From NCBI GenBank assembly GCA_025642065.1, contig JAODUP010000456.1, positions 363,501 to 427,500 on the forward strand: a stretch of DNA of 64,000 nucleotides. The letters are read 5' to 3'. Below are positions 1 through 11,865 of the stretch, in pieces. The translations under genes and the position numbers were made by a program. Position 1 is the stretch's first letter. Each line of letters opens with the position of its first letter. The notes beneath the pieces were generated by a model that had not been told where the DNA came from, ran no database searches, and worked only from the letters and a program-made list of their open reading frames with translations. Origin of the DNA: Paralvinella palmiformis (lineage: Eukaryota; Annelida; Polychaeta; Terebellida; Alvinellidae).

Positions 1-798
1 TACTAATATATAAACCTCTATGATCAGATACATTTACCCACAGTATACAATAAACAAAGCATACCTGTAGTTATGCCTGACTAAATTAAGGTCAGTGGTA
101 TTGATCTGGAGGGTAATATACAAATTCTGCAATAAATTCGACAATTTTATTAAAAGGAAATTTTCGTACTTTTTCATTTCAAGACGTTCTCTTTAAGTTA
201 TTTACACGTGGAATAGTTCAAGACAATTAACATTAATGCCAACGAATTCAGGTCGTATAAAAGAGCCAACTAGCCAGAAAGGTATGTTACGATCTACAGT
301 GATAACCTATTGGAAATATTTAATCAAAAGTCAATCAACATTAATGTTCGTATTATTCTACAGGCCAACATTTGCTAGTCAGTGAATTCATTTACGATGT
401 CGATATGTAATTAAATTCATTTGCTGTATCCTGCCAATTTTGTACAAACTGCCAAAAGGTCAGTTCTCGATATCTGATCATCTGCTTCAGTTAATTTAAG
501 TCATTTACTATAGCATAAAATGGCAGAAGTACCTATTATCTAATGTCCTACATAACAACTCGGGGTCGTTGTGTCTGTTGCCAGACACTAGCACAGATGG
601 TCAGACTTCATCTGTACATCGATCGAGCTGATGTCTCGTTTAGTACGTGGCATATGCCATTGATTGGTTCGTTGCATGTCAACACAATATTGAAACATCT
701 GTTGATCGAAGTACCCGGTTCGATCTATTCTAGTAATCGATTGGTTAAGTTTCACCGTCGAATTTTCCATTAAACGTGTAATCTAGTTAAATAGAGCA
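1..798. other. upstream region, no gene recognised
   Basis: AT-rich sequence before the stress-protein promoter. The open frames here, such as the one at 543-773, show no family motif, no splice-site support and a shadow frame on the other strand. I see no repeat family in it. Confidence 0.5.
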
Positions 799-806
799 TA
801 TAAAAG
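799..806 (+). promoter_or_regulatory. TATA box of the universal stress protein gene
   Basis: TATAAAAG lies 74 bp upstream of the start codon at 880, so transcription would begin near 830 with a 5' UTR of about 50 bases. An in-frame TAA at 865-867 precedes the ATG, which has an A at -3. A closely similar box (TATATAAAAGGC) occurs in the duplicated block at 20164 and 22229. Confidence 0.65.
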
Positions 807-879
807 GCTGGTTCTTAGATAATGTAATCAAACGAAAGCCGCATTTGGAGTGTTCAATCTAAACTAACCTATATCTATC

Positions 880-1024
880 ATGTCGGAAGCTGGCGAGAAA
901 CATTCTGCTAAGGGAGAAAAAGTAAAGGAAGAGAATAAGGAAGAGAAAAGGGAAGAAGGGAAATATCGCCGAGTGGTGTTGCTTGCTGTTGATGGAAGTA
1001 ATGTGTCGATGCGTGCTCTTGATT
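880..1024 (+). CDS. USP exon 1
   Basis: Encodes residues 1-48 plus one base. Covers the Lys/Glu-rich N-terminal extension and the first beta strand with the AVDGS motif. The donor is GTAAGT at 1025. An in-frame stop 15 bases upstream fixes the ATG. Confidence 0.9.
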
Positions 1025-4000
1025 GTAAGTGACTTTAATATCATATAACTATCATACATATACTAGTTAATCGTTTGCATTAAAACATTCTCCCATAGTT
1101 TTTGTTTAAAGAATTACGATACAAAACTCCATATTGTGGGTTAAAATATGACTTAAACTTACGTTTGTGAGATGTTACTCTAGAAAGTCTCCCAGTGACC
1201 ATATGTTTCAGGTGTAACCAGCATCAAGGTTAAATAAACCACTCTCTCACTCATTTGGTTTAACATCTTTTAAAAAGTATAATAATAATAATAATTTCTG
1301 ATATTCCTGATCATCTAATTACTGAATGATGTACTACAGAAGAATGTCATACTGTTAGATTTATAAATATTAATATATGTTTTTTCCGGATGATGGAGCG
1401 TGATCAGTTATAACATGTATCCCAACAGATACACTACGTATAATACACATGGATTTCTAGTAACACATACTCATCAAACATACGTATTTTTGGTGGACTA
1501 TGTTAGTGGAATCTACGTAACTTAGTCAACGTTAAAATTATGTCAACATTTCTACGTAAACATTACGTAATACTTTCACATAAAATCCACGTGTTAAAAT
1601 TTGCAGTGAATCCACATCATAATATCCTCGTAACATTCATCCAATACTACCCAATAAATCATAATTTATTTGATACAAAAACAACTTTTTGAATCTTATT
1701 ATCAGTATTGTCAAGAAAGCAACTTAAATTATGTCTAAGCTACATAATATATTGCAGGATTAGCACCAGTGTAAGTTGAAAAGATGCAGATTTCACAACG
1801 AAAATCGATGTAGACCAATATATCGGTTACATACAAAGTGTATATTTCCAGATCAGCTTTCACAATATATCTACATAATAATGATCAGACATCGGAAACA
1901 GGTTTGAAATAATCGTTAATATAACTAACACCAAAGATTGACAAGATATGTTTTACATATCACAATAAATGTACATAATAATATGATTAAATTTGAGAAA
2001 CAATTGAAAATATAAGGCCTTCTGATATGATAGCTCTATTTCATCGTAAATAGTTTAAGTATTCGAAAAGTCGAGTAATTTCCCGAATATATGTCATTCT
2101 GTGCTCACTTGGGCGCAGAACCCAAATGATTGTCAGTTGTCTGATAGATCTCTGTTTCTATACTTTTTAAATATCTCATAATTACACCCGTAAAAAGAAA
2201 CAGAGAACTCGTCTATTAATAAAAGTTAAATTTATATTATCAAACTATAAGCAACTGGGAGAGGAGAATCAAGGTTTGAGTTTGGTTCTAATTTTGTCAG
2301 AAAATGTTTCAGTTTAACCTGAACCTTTCTCACCAAGGATAACTATGAATCAACAAAGAGTTAGTAATAATGTTTTATCCTACAATATCTAGAACATATT
2401 GTTGGCTATTACCCATTTACAGTAATTAAAATGACTACAATATGACAACCTCAAAATTCAAGCCGAATTCGTGGACGCAGAAATGTTGTCTGCATATAAA
2501 TTCATTTCAGAAATAAACTAAATGAAACATTGAACCTGAACACATAGTATTAAAGATGAAGCCTCAAAGAGAAAATTTAGTAATGATAAATATTGACATA
2601 GTGATCAAATCAAATTGTCTATGATCGATTGGTTTTGAGATGTAGTAGTACGTACAGTGAAGGAAAAAAGTTTGGAATATCCCAAAATGCTGCATAAATG
2701 AAATGTTTGGAGCATTCTTACAATAACTTTCGTGGTATTTTTCACAGCATTGTGTCATTTTATATTGCCATTTCATTGTGTTATTTACTAATACTGGTTT
2801 ATTCTTTTTATTGCCAATTCTTTGAACCTGTGACAAAAACATTGCTTTTATTCGTAGATATAAAACTTCACAAAACAGCTAAAATTCACATTCAAAATAG
2901 TTATCCTTGTGTTAAGGCTGATGAATCATGCCAACCAATATGAAAAAAATATTCAATACTTCGTTTAGCCTCCTCTGGCGGTCTTCAAAAGGATTGGCAA
3001 CCAAACAAAAGGGTGCTTTATAATTTGGTTAATTGCAATCACCCCATCGGTCCTACGACACCGAAATATTGGCAGTAGACATATTTGAGTCAATTCTGTA
3101 TGTTTATACTGGTTACGTATGAAATATCCACTATATAAGTCTTGATTATCAGACTAAATGTCAAAAACTAAAAACTACGCTATATTTTCCAAACTTTTTT
3201 CCTACACTGTGATACCCGAAGTATAAATTTTCTAAGCTTTTTGGAAGTCATCCAAATGAAACTGAGGTGCAGCATGCTGTCAATACCATATGGTTATAAC
3301 TAAATTAATGACATTTTATTCCCCGGTAAAAATGACAGATGTTGAAATGATGATACAATATTAGCAACAACATCATAACATTGGTAAAATATTACTAATA
3401 TTAACAGTTTTATCTTTATACGATAACAGTATCTAGAATACACTTTTCAAACTTGCCTCTTAAACTTCAATACTCCAGCTACATCATTTCATGTACGCCA
3501 ATAATTTTTGCTATAATTCCGACCACTAACAATTCCAATTAAATGAAAATTGGAATAATTTGTATTTGTTTAATTCGTATATATGATGGTATTTCAGCTA
3601 GGTTTGGATACGTTATCGTAATATCAAGAGATACAACGTGCCGTGATTCTGAAAATTTAAACAGCGACCTCGATACATCTCCTAACAATTGTGTTCCCCT
3701 TCCTTGTCTCTTGTTTTTACTTAAGTCTTTTTGTTTATTTAAGAAATTATCAACGCATTTTTCGATATTCAAATAAGACATTGCAATTTCTATATTAGTT
3801 CTCCATATATTCCTCAATGAATGGTAAGCTGTGTTTTTTACCAAATATCTTATGTATTGATATAATCAGGGATCATCCGTGGTCTAACTGGTAGCGTGTT
3901 GGATCACAGATCACTACCACCTAAGTTATAACCTCGGGGTGGTCATATCTGAAGGGTGTTTCATTTTTGACTTCGCTTCATTACCTTTGGAGGTCACTCG

Positions 4001-4498
4001 GCCCATTTAGCATACCATTTGCACAAAGGTGACAGTAAAACATCAATCTTCATCTACTGATATAAGCACACAATTGGTTGGAACAACCATATCACCATCA
4101 CTCCCGAAATCACATCATTGGCTCCCTGTTTAATCTCACATCATTTTCAAACTCTGTTCCATTGCTTATCAAACTCTTTCTTCCGGAGAACTATTTCTAT
4201 CTATTTCAATGCTTTCTCTAGCACCCAAGCCCAGAGAACTCCGTTCATCTGGTTTGATATTTGTTCCTAGGGTTAAATTTCATGCTGGTACACGTGTTTT
4301 TTCACCTGCTGTCCCTACTCTTTTGTTAAGTCATCAAATAGCATAGTTTCTTTCCATTACCATTTTAAAATTGCTTATTCCTCATAAGATGAATTTTTCG
4401 CCGTACCTCGACTACAGTATGAGATAGCCTAACCGCTATACCAGGTGCGCCACTGAGCTCTGTTGTTTTCGAGTATATTGACGCTATAGAAGTTTGTA

Positions 4499-4533
<35 letters not shown>

Positions 4534-6815
4534 CAACACGATCAAGGATGATGTCGCTCATTCTGAACCTTTATACTAAGCCTATGTAATAAGAGAGAAA
4601 ATATTATTCCGAGCCATAAACTAGTACTTTCTGAAGATAGCATGTCACGATTACAATAGTTCATATAAATCTAGGATTTTGGTTTTGCCCAGCATTTTTA
4701 AGTGAAAAATATAAATAACGCTAGAAGTACCAAATATCAACATAATTATCATCTGCCTACTTTCAATTGATTAACACATTGATACCATCAACATATTAGT
4801 GTTTAATCTTATCGAATATTATGGATTTCTGATGAGTCTGAGAAAAATGTTACAAATACAACCAATAATAATAGCTAATTCGGTATCTGTAGGAAATATT
4901 ACCCCCTTCCTTCGCTGCATCATGGGTAATATTTTGTAAACCTGAGACCGTCATGATGATCATAACGCTAAGTTGCTAATTACACACGCAGTATATATAG
5001 GTAATATGTATGTGTTAAAAATGATTCGTGGGTGGGTGACCACGTTAAATGGCGCTGCCGTCTCCATTGAATTATTAAAAATAAAGGGGGATGTTAAACC
5101 CCCCACCCCGTGGACGTAAAACACTCTGGCAGTGACCACCCTCGGGTATTTCGGCTCCATCTTTCCGTACTGCTCCCCTGTGAGTGGTGGGGGAGGTTCC
5201 CCCCCCCAACCATTCCAAGATAGAAGTTGTGCTGAATAAGTGACAGTCTGACGATCCTCCCCGAAACACAAAACAATTAAACATTATTAATGATAAACAC
5301 ATTGACACGGCAGTATTCTAACGTATTATCTACGTAAAACACGTCGCTATACGTAACCAAGTTCTATGGTGAATAGACCCATTGCATGATGACGTCAAAA
5401 ACCAAAACAAACCAGGCGCGCTTTGCATTGTGGGATTTATAGGGGGGTCCGATGAGCGATAATACCGTGATAATCCCGCCATTTTAACCTTAAACGTAAA
5501 TGTTCCGGTTCTGATATAATCATGCCAAAAACTAACATTGACGTTTAAGGTTAAAATGGCGCGATTATCACGGTATTATCGCTCAGCTGACCTCCTATAA
5601 ATCACACAATGCAAAGCGCGGCTGGTTTGTTTGGTTTTTGACGTCATCATGCTTCAGGCTTATTGTTTACATAAAACCTAAGTGTGCGTGTACTTGTGCC
5701 GCGTAAAATACCATATTTTCTGCCAATCTTACGTGAAGTCGGGAGAAATTACCCCCCCCCCTTCTCTGTTCAGAAACCGAGACTCGACTGTTTAATCTTT
5801 TCCAGAACAAACCTAGGATTATCTATTTTCCTGCGAAAGTTTGACTGGCTTCCTGAAGAAACATTATGTTTATTGTTTTATATTTTTACTAGGCCACGCA
5901 TAGAGTAATATAGTAAAATATTTAAAGGTCACGTGTGTATTATTATGTAAAAGAAACTCTCTCAGACTCATTTGTCGGAATTAGATTATTTTTATTCCAA
6001 TTTTTATTATATATTAATCATTTGGATCATCGAAGACATAATGTATAAGTTGATATTGTTACTTTTGGTGTTATATTAATCTATACTTCGTCTACTAAGA
6101 TATTAAGATTAGTTGATATATTTCATTATTTAATATTGTTTTTGACAATTATTCTATATTCTAAAATAAAACGAATAAAGTGTTCACATACAGCGGGTAC
6201 AATAGATGTAGCTCTGTTTGTTTTAGGGTATCTGGATGAACTACTCTGTGAAGGTAGTTATGTCATCTGTATGCACAGTTTTGAACTGCCCTTGATGCAT
6301 TCATACGGTAAGAGAATAAAATAAATGGAGTGATTATGTAGAGGATTTAATGTTCATAAAATATTCATAAATCATTCAGTAAGTTGGTTTATGATAGATC
6401 AATAAAAACCAGAAGGAATAGATTTAATTATGTCTTCAAATAATTTTAATAGCAGACAGGTAGTTAACTTCCTGTCTACAATTCTATATAATTTTAACTT
6501 TACACAATTCGCATAATTTCAATGTTTTTCCTTTCTGATAGTTTATAAACTGGATGAGTTCCCTATGCAAATGCCATATATTATAATTATAATTATTAAC
6601 AACAGTACTACAATTAGTAGTAAGAGTAATAGTAGTAGTAGTTGCTGTAGTAGTAGTAGTAGTAGTTGTTGTAGTAGTAGTAGTAGTAGTAGTAATAATA
6701 GTAGTAGTATTTAAAAGCTTTATTTATAATATTTTACTATTTTTTTACGTCAATAAATTTGAGAATGTTTATTACATGTTTGATGAAGCTTTTATAAACT
6801 GCTACTGCTGATATT

Positions 6816-6855
<40 letters not shown>

Positions 6856-7467
6856 CCACCACTCATCATCATCATCATTAGTCAAGTGACCTACAAAATA
6901 TAAACAATACATATTCTTATAACGCCCCCCCCTCTTCTACTTCCAGAGGAGATGTATGTATCTCCAGACATGTGGCAGGCTACTCTTAAGAAGGAAGCTG
7001 ATAGAACAGCACACATGGAGAAGGTTTTGATGAGGAAATTAAAGTTAAAAGGGGTTTGTTATTTATTTACAATATATGTTATGAGTCATATTAATATTTA
7101 ATAAATATGTTATTGTAATCATCCGTGGTGCAGCTGACAGATCACTGCACATAGGACTTCTAGTTCTGAGATCAAATCCTAGTAAAGCCTCTATTTGTGA
7201 GATTTTTCAGTTATAAACCATTAGCCACACGTCCAACATGTGTTAAAATCCGAGACAAAAGTTTATATAGTTTTTGAAATTCAATATTTTTGTAATTATA
7301 TTGTTTACACACATCTAATACCTGGTGTTCTTGATAAAGTTAAGTTCAAATTATATAATATCCGTCTAGAAAAGAAACTTATATAAAATAAATAATTAAT
7401 TAAAATATTAACCCAAATAATGTTAGTGAACTTAATATCCATACTGGATTATTTGTACCCAAAATAG

Positions 7468-7542
<75 letters not shown>

Positions 7543-7821
7543 TATTTATTTTAGGTTCCAGGTAAATTCATAGCCCGTGCAGGTGGTAAGCCAGGTGAAG
7601 CAATCCTCAATGCTGCCGAGGACGAAGAGGTTGACATGATCGTGATGGGGACACGAGGACGTGGCAAATTGATGAGAGTCCTCCTGGGAAGCGTCTCTCA
7701 TTATGTTATTAGTAATGCCCACTGTCCTGTATTAGTCTACCGTAACAGGAAGGTCAAGGATGAAAAGAATGTCAAGGCCGAGGACGAGTCTAAAGATGAC
7801 GAACCGTCGACTGAGAACTGA
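880..7821 (+). CDS. universal stress protein (UspA family), 4 exons, 199 aa
   Basis: Spliced CDS join(880..1024,6227..6307,6947..7053,7555..7821), 600 nt. All introns are GT-AG and the frame is kept across every junction. The product starts with a charged Lys/Glu-rich extension (residues about 6-28). The Usp fold follows: a first strand RRVVLLAVDGS, then WYLDEL, SYVICMHSFELPLM, a charged helix, and a C-terminal half with VDMIVMGTRGRGK. The signature G-2x-G-9x-G(S/T) is complete: G-TR-G, nine residues, then GS, followed by SHYVISNAHCPVLVYR. This is the ATP-binding class of Usp, a small cytosolic nucleotide-binding protein linked to stress tolerance in other organisms. The acidic Lys-rich tail ends in PSTEN. 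There is no signal peptide. Length is slightly above the usual 140-160 aa because of the N- and C-terminal extensions. The family call is firm; the physiological role is not readable from sequence. Confidence 0.93.
1025..2654. other. USP intron 1, first part
   Basis: AT-rich intron sequence without recognised gene or repeat family, up to the mariner-like element at 2655. Confidence 0.6.
2655..3209. mobile_element. Tc1/mariner-like non-autonomous element (555 bp)
   Basis: The two ends are inverted repeats of about 25 bp starting CAGTGAAGGAAAAAAG on the left and CAGTGTAGGAAAAAAG on the reverse of the right end. The left flank is TA; the right flank reads TG, so the TA target duplication would have one mutated base. 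The interior has no transposase motif. It lies in USP intron 1. Confidence 0.7.
3872..4057 (+). mobile_element. tRNA-derived SINE, family A copy
   Basis: tRNA-like head with A box TGGTCTAACTGG, a body with the conserved block CATTACCTTTGGAGGTC and a tail ending near AAACATCAATC. It is flanked by a target-site duplication TGATATAA(T/G)C at 3858-3867 and 4058-4067. The B box is degraded, so this copy is old. Confidence 0.8.
4452..4534 (+). repeat. fragment of dispersed repeat, ending in (ATT)n
   Basis: The segment GACGCTATAGAAGTTTGTAA followed by (ATT)n matches the one at about 47650-47720, part of the large repeat shared by 11.4-15.4 kb and 47.4-48.5 kb. Confidence 0.6.
5025..5285 (+). mobile_element. 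SINE family B, 5'-truncated copy
   Basis: From GACCACGTTAAATGGCGCTG onward it matches the longer copy at 41424-41808. Shared blocks include ACTCTGGCAGTGACCACCCT and TGCTCCCCTGTGAGTGGTGG. The tRNA-like head is absent here. Confidence 0.75.
5384..5652. mobile_element. palindromic MITE
   Basis: Two near-identical inverted arms (5384-5502 and 5536-5652, about 118 bp each) flank a 33-base spacer. Both arms begin GCATGATGACGTCAAAAACC and contain GCGATAATACCGTGATAATC. It has no coding capacity. The transposon superfamily cannot be fixed because no target duplication is obvious. Confidence 0.8.
5653..6226. other. end of USP intron 1
   Basis: AT-rich intron sequence with no recognised repeat family, up to exon 2. 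Confidence 0.5.
6227..6307 (+). CDS. USP exon 2
   Basis: The acceptor is TTTTAG at 6221-6226 and the donor GTAAGA at 6308. It completes the split Trp codon and encodes WYLDELLCEGSYVICMHSFE, the helix 1-strand 2 segment typical of animal USPs. Confidence 0.9.
6612..6713. repeat. (TAG)n microsatellite
   Basis: Imperfect TAG/TTG trinucleotide tract in USP intron 2. Confidence 0.85.
6813..6880. repeat. (ATC)n microsatellite
   Basis: ATC tract about 65 bp upstream of the exon 3 acceptor. Confidence 0.85.
6947..7053 (+). CDS. USP exon 3
   Basis: The acceptor is CTACTTCCAG ending at 6946. The donor is GTTTGT at 7054, a weaker form. It encodes a charged helical stretch beginning EEMYVSPDMW and ending in phase 0. 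Confidence 0.87.
7120..7205 (+). repeat. degraded tRNA-SINE-like sequence
   Basis: ATCCGTGGTGCAGCTGACAG followed by a degraded B-box region (GATCAAATCC) recalls the head of SINE family A. It is strongly diverged. Confidence 0.35.
7468..7538. repeat. (TG)n(TA)n microsatellite
   Basis: Compound dinucleotide tract ending 16 bp before the exon 4 acceptor. Confidence 0.9.
7555..7821 (+). CDS. USP exon 4 with nucleotide-binding motif and stop
   Basis: The acceptor TTTTAG ends at 7554, just downstream of a long TG/TA microsatellite. The exon encodes VPGKFIARAGGKPGEAIL, then the G-2x-G-9x-G(S/T) motif, the last beta strand CPVLVYR and an acidic tail. TGA at 7819-7821. Confidence 0.93.
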   Translation, partial: VPGKFIARAGGKPGEAILNAAEDEEVDMIVMGTRGRGKLMRVLLGSVSHYVISNAHCPVLVYRNRKVKDEKNVKAEDESKDDEPSTEN

Positions 7822-7930
7822 GCGATAATATGACATACAAGAATATGGGAGGAAATATCATATATTGTTGACAATTATTTATTTGTATTTTTAAGGTTGG
7901 TTAGAGTTTTGTCTTTTGATTTTCACTTTT

Positions 7931-7936
7931 ATTAAA
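7931..7936 (+). terminator. candidate polyadenylation signal of the USP gene
   Basis: ATTAAA lies 110 bp after the stop. A canonical AATAAA follows at 8076-8081, beyond a (TA)n tract. Either could be used. Confidence 0.45.
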
Positions 7937-7963
7937 GTTTTAGAATTTGTACATTTTTACCTG

Positions 7964-7983
7964 ATATATATACATACATACAT

Positions 7984-8039
<56 letters not shown>
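7964..8039. repeat. (TA)n microsatellite
   Basis: TA tract downstream of the USP stop codon, between the two candidate poly(A) signals. Confidence 0.9.
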
Positions 8040-8042
<3 letters not shown>

Positions 8043-8081
8043 TTCTGTTATAAATGTTCTATTTGAATTGGGAAAAATAAA

Positions 8082-8985
8082 TATGGAAGAAAATTACTAT
8101 CCCGATCTTTCTATTTTGTATGCAGACACATGGACACATCACCACAACACAAGAAACTACACACCACAACACACCACACCACGCCACACCACACGCTATA
8201 CATCTGCCCAAACTGATGATTTGATTTATACGAATTAAGAATTTAAAATTAAATTACACATAATCACACAATATGACGATGAACTAGTTTGATATCATAC
8301 AAAATGACAGAAATTATTTCTTTTCACTTCTATGTATCACCACACTTTGCATGACTACGTAGGAAAACAAACAGATAAATAGTACCAATATATTAGGCTA
8401 ATTAAATGATTTAACAGATAAATAATGACCTCACGAGGTTTAGCTGCTAGAATCATGTAATCTGGTGAAATAAGACAAAGAATAAGGTATTTGACAAAAC
8501 AGTAGTATTAGTATCAAAGACTCACCGACTGACTGACTAATTGACTGACTGACTGACTGACTATCTGACTGGCTGAATGACTCAGAAGAATCACATTTAC
8601 TCTTCTGGCTATCTGCAACAAGCTTATTATTTTAATTTTTATGACAAATGACTAAAGCTTATATTTGTTAACGGCCTCGGAAATTTTAATTTTATAATAT
8701 ATATTCATTTTATATAGTTAAACAATACCCGCAACTATTTCTCTTAACGGCGACCCAAGTGCGTCACAACTCTCTCCTGAAGTAGATGGCGCCAATGCAC
8801 GAAAAGCTCGTGACGTCACAACAGCCAAACTTAACCACGTTATAAACGCCGCCATTGCTTGTTTGGTTGTAGAACTAGTTTTCTTTACAACGTGAACTAG
8901 TCTGATATTAGTGTTAATATCGTATTTTTGTGGTACGATCGTTTTATTTAGATGTATAGTAATTAATAGAATCAGTGAGAAATAT
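8082..8985. other. intergenic, low-complexity patches
   Basis: Contains a CACAC-rich patch near 8159-8196 and a (GACT)n patch at 8526-8583, then a GC-richer stretch with GTGACGTCAC at 8810. The last part may be the 5' region of the THAP-bearing transposon remnant that follows. Confidence 0.5.
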
Positions 8986-8989
8986 AGTT

Positions 8990-9206
8990 TGGCGGTGTGC
9001 TGTTTACGGATGTGGAAATATTAGGTTGGAGAGTGAGTTTTCTGTTCATGGATTTCTCCCATCATCTGGGGAAAAAACTGAGGGGGGCTTTGGTGTGTTT
9101 TGTCCAACGAACACGAGACAAATGGCGCCCCACCAGCACATTATACATATGTAGTAAACATCTTATTGGTGACAACTATCACAATAAAATGCAACATGAT
9201 ATGTGA
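8990..9206 (+). pseudogene. THAP-domain fragment (transposon remnant)
   Basis: The first frame reads WRCAVYGCGN then FSVHGFLP, the start of a C2CH THAP zinc finger. One frame over, the sequence continues RTRDKWRPTSTLYICSKHL, which holds the conserved Trp, Pro and C-x2-H. The domain is therefore split by a frameshift. THAP domains occur in P-element and Kolobok transposases and in host THAP proteins; the surroundings favour transposon debris. Confidence 0.65.
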
Positions 9207-9723
9207 ATGCCGAAGAAACTGATTTTGAGGAAAGACGATCAGCCATCACGAGATGGTTCATCTTCGATTTCTAAATCGTCTGCCTCCGGCTCTAACAGAT
9301 ACAGCTGTATATCACACGACTCGTCACTGTTATCTTAATTTTCTTCCGACATACAATCTTGTAAACACTCAACATTAAAATTGTCCTATTTATTTACGAG
9401 TCGCTATTATTATTGATATGATGAAAAGCCCCTGCAGTGACGTCACGACTGCTGATTATACTACCAAATATGGGCATTATTTAAGTGAAACTTCTTTTTG
9501 AAAGCAGTGTATGCACTATTATTTTGACACAACAAATTACTTCTACCATAAACATAATCAAATATTCGAGGCGTTTAACATAAAATGGAGTATTAAATAT
9601 CGTCACTGATAGTAAACTTGACAATAATTTGATATCTATCAGACTTATCTAGATTTAAATCAAGAATATATATTCTGATCTAGATAAGGAATAGGTAAAT
9701 TACTGCTACTACTTTAACTACCT

Positions 9724-9766
<43 letters not shown>
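9724..9766. repeat. (TAC)n microsatellite
   Basis: CTA/TAC trinucleotide tract. Confidence 0.85.
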
Positions 9767-9767
<1 letters not shown>

Positions 9768-9916
9768 GTAACTATAAATTTATATGTGTAAGAAATGTAA
9801 TTAGGTTCGATAATTTATTAACTTATTTGGATTCTATGTTATGCAAATTTATTATAGAATTCCTTTAAATGTCTTCTACTGGCAAGGGCACGTTAATAAA
9901 TAAATAAAAAATAATT

Positions 9917-9989
9917 GTAATTATTATTATTATTATTATTATTATCATCATCATCATCATCATCAGTATTATTATTATTATTATTATTT
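9917..9989. repeat. (ATT)n(ATC)n microsatellite
   Basis: Compound trinucleotide tract. Confidence 0.85.
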
Positions 9990-11434
9990 ATTGTCTCTTG
10001 ATCTGTTGATCGGCTATCATTTCGAGACATATATTTCTTCTCCAGAAAGTTAGAACGAGATCATTCCGGATACCGACATACGCTCTACAACGTGCTAATG
10101 TATTACTAATGTATGTCTGAATGTATGTTATGGAAGACATAATGAATGATTCGCTGTGTATGTACTTCTAGCGTGACTCCTTTGTCCTGTACTCGGTAAC
10201 CCACGATCTGATGGCTCTATTGTCCTGTTTGTTTATACATCAATCTAAACATAACAAAAACAAAGACCCACAACAACATAATGTTACATTATTTTGATAT
10301 ATGTTATTGATCACATTATTTTGATATATGTTATTGATCACATTATTAATAAGAAATATATCCTGTACTCATCCTAACAACAATTATTGTTAGTATGAAT
10401 AAATACAAAGTCATTTATCAGCTGAACTTGAGTGCTCTTTTGTTTTCGATAATATTTTGTTAACCTAATAAGTCCAGTAACCTTATAAACGGCTTCCTGT
10501 TAAGCTATGACTCATAGATCTAAGGCAGTTGATTGATTGAGAATATATAATTTGCCCATGTGAGTTTATAAACTTCCGCCTTCCTGCCCCCACCACCAGC
10601 CCTCTTATTGATTTAGACCGTGTAGGTCACTGTGACTCTTTAGTAAGTGACAGTATCCAGAGATACTTACCGAGTTCATTCCCGATCTCTCAGATAACGA
10701 GTACTCTGTTAACCATCGCCGCTAATCTTACCTGGGAAAATCATCAAGGAAATATCATACAAATATTGATACCAATTATGATATTTGAGATAAGACTGCT
10801 CTCAGGATAATATCTATATAAAATAAAACTATATTTCTTAGATTGTGACTAGAACACGTTTTAGGACCGAATACAATATAATTTCATATTTGTTTTATTG
10901 AGTGTGATTAACCAATCATTTGTATGTCAATCAGGTGAAAATCGTCGACTGACTCTTAATTGTCAATTTCTGTGAAACTAAATAATAGACATGTCGGACA
11001 AAAACAATAACTTATCGGCAAGAATCTTACTGATATACACAATACAAACAAGTTTTATAATACAGGTATCAAAGGTATCAAAGTTTGTTGTAAGCGGTAT
11101 CAACAGATATCACACTGTCATCTTAATTATATCAATGACAGCTATAACTGAAAATGATGAGCGTTATTGTTAATCTGACAGTATAGCTGTGACGTCAGTA
11201 AGGCATTATTGACAATAAAAAGATTCCTAATTTTGTTTGTTATACGAGAACTTCAAAACAGCCACTATCTTAGTTTATCTCTCGCCATCTTCACTTTGAT
11301 GATATCTGATCACTGAGTAACTGTCGGTTTACTTCGGTCTCGTCTTATCATCATCCAGTAGTTGTTAGATCTCGAATTCTTACTTTGGGACTTTCCGGTG
11401 AGATAACAGAACTACTCAGCCAAAGAGTTAGCGT
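9990..11434. other. intergenic, no gene recognised
   Basis: A 28-bp direct repeat (two copies around 10285-10341) is the only structure noticed. The 60-codon ATG frame at 10991-11173 has no recognisable motif. Confidence 0.5.
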
Positions 11435-11865
11435 TAAAGGTCACGGGAAAAGAAATATCATATTTCGAAGTAAATATAACGTAGCAAACAATTATTTTAT
11501 CAGATGCACCATCACACTCAAAACAATTCTAACCGTCAGATATCATATTTCCATTTAAATGTTCCCTAAATCCTTAAAGGGGAACTTTGCTCTATTTTCA
11601 TATCAATATATGACGTTTTTCTTTACACTATATTGTCAATCATTAAATAAAAGTTATTATCAACATGTTTATGTATAAAAACCGCTGCGTTCTAATATAG
11701 TTTTCATGCGTGGAAGACGGTCTGATTTTCTGCGCCAACTGAGCTTCGAAATCGGCGCCATTTATTTTCTCGACCTTGACCTTGACTTGTGACGTCACCA
11801 GTGCTTAGCTCTGTGAATCATCTCGTATATCCTTGTATATTTTAAGCAACAGAAAAAACATCAAA

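Noticed and set aside
3539..3844. 101-codon minus-strand frame in USP intron 1
   Set aside because: No family motif. The plus strand is open over the same stretch.
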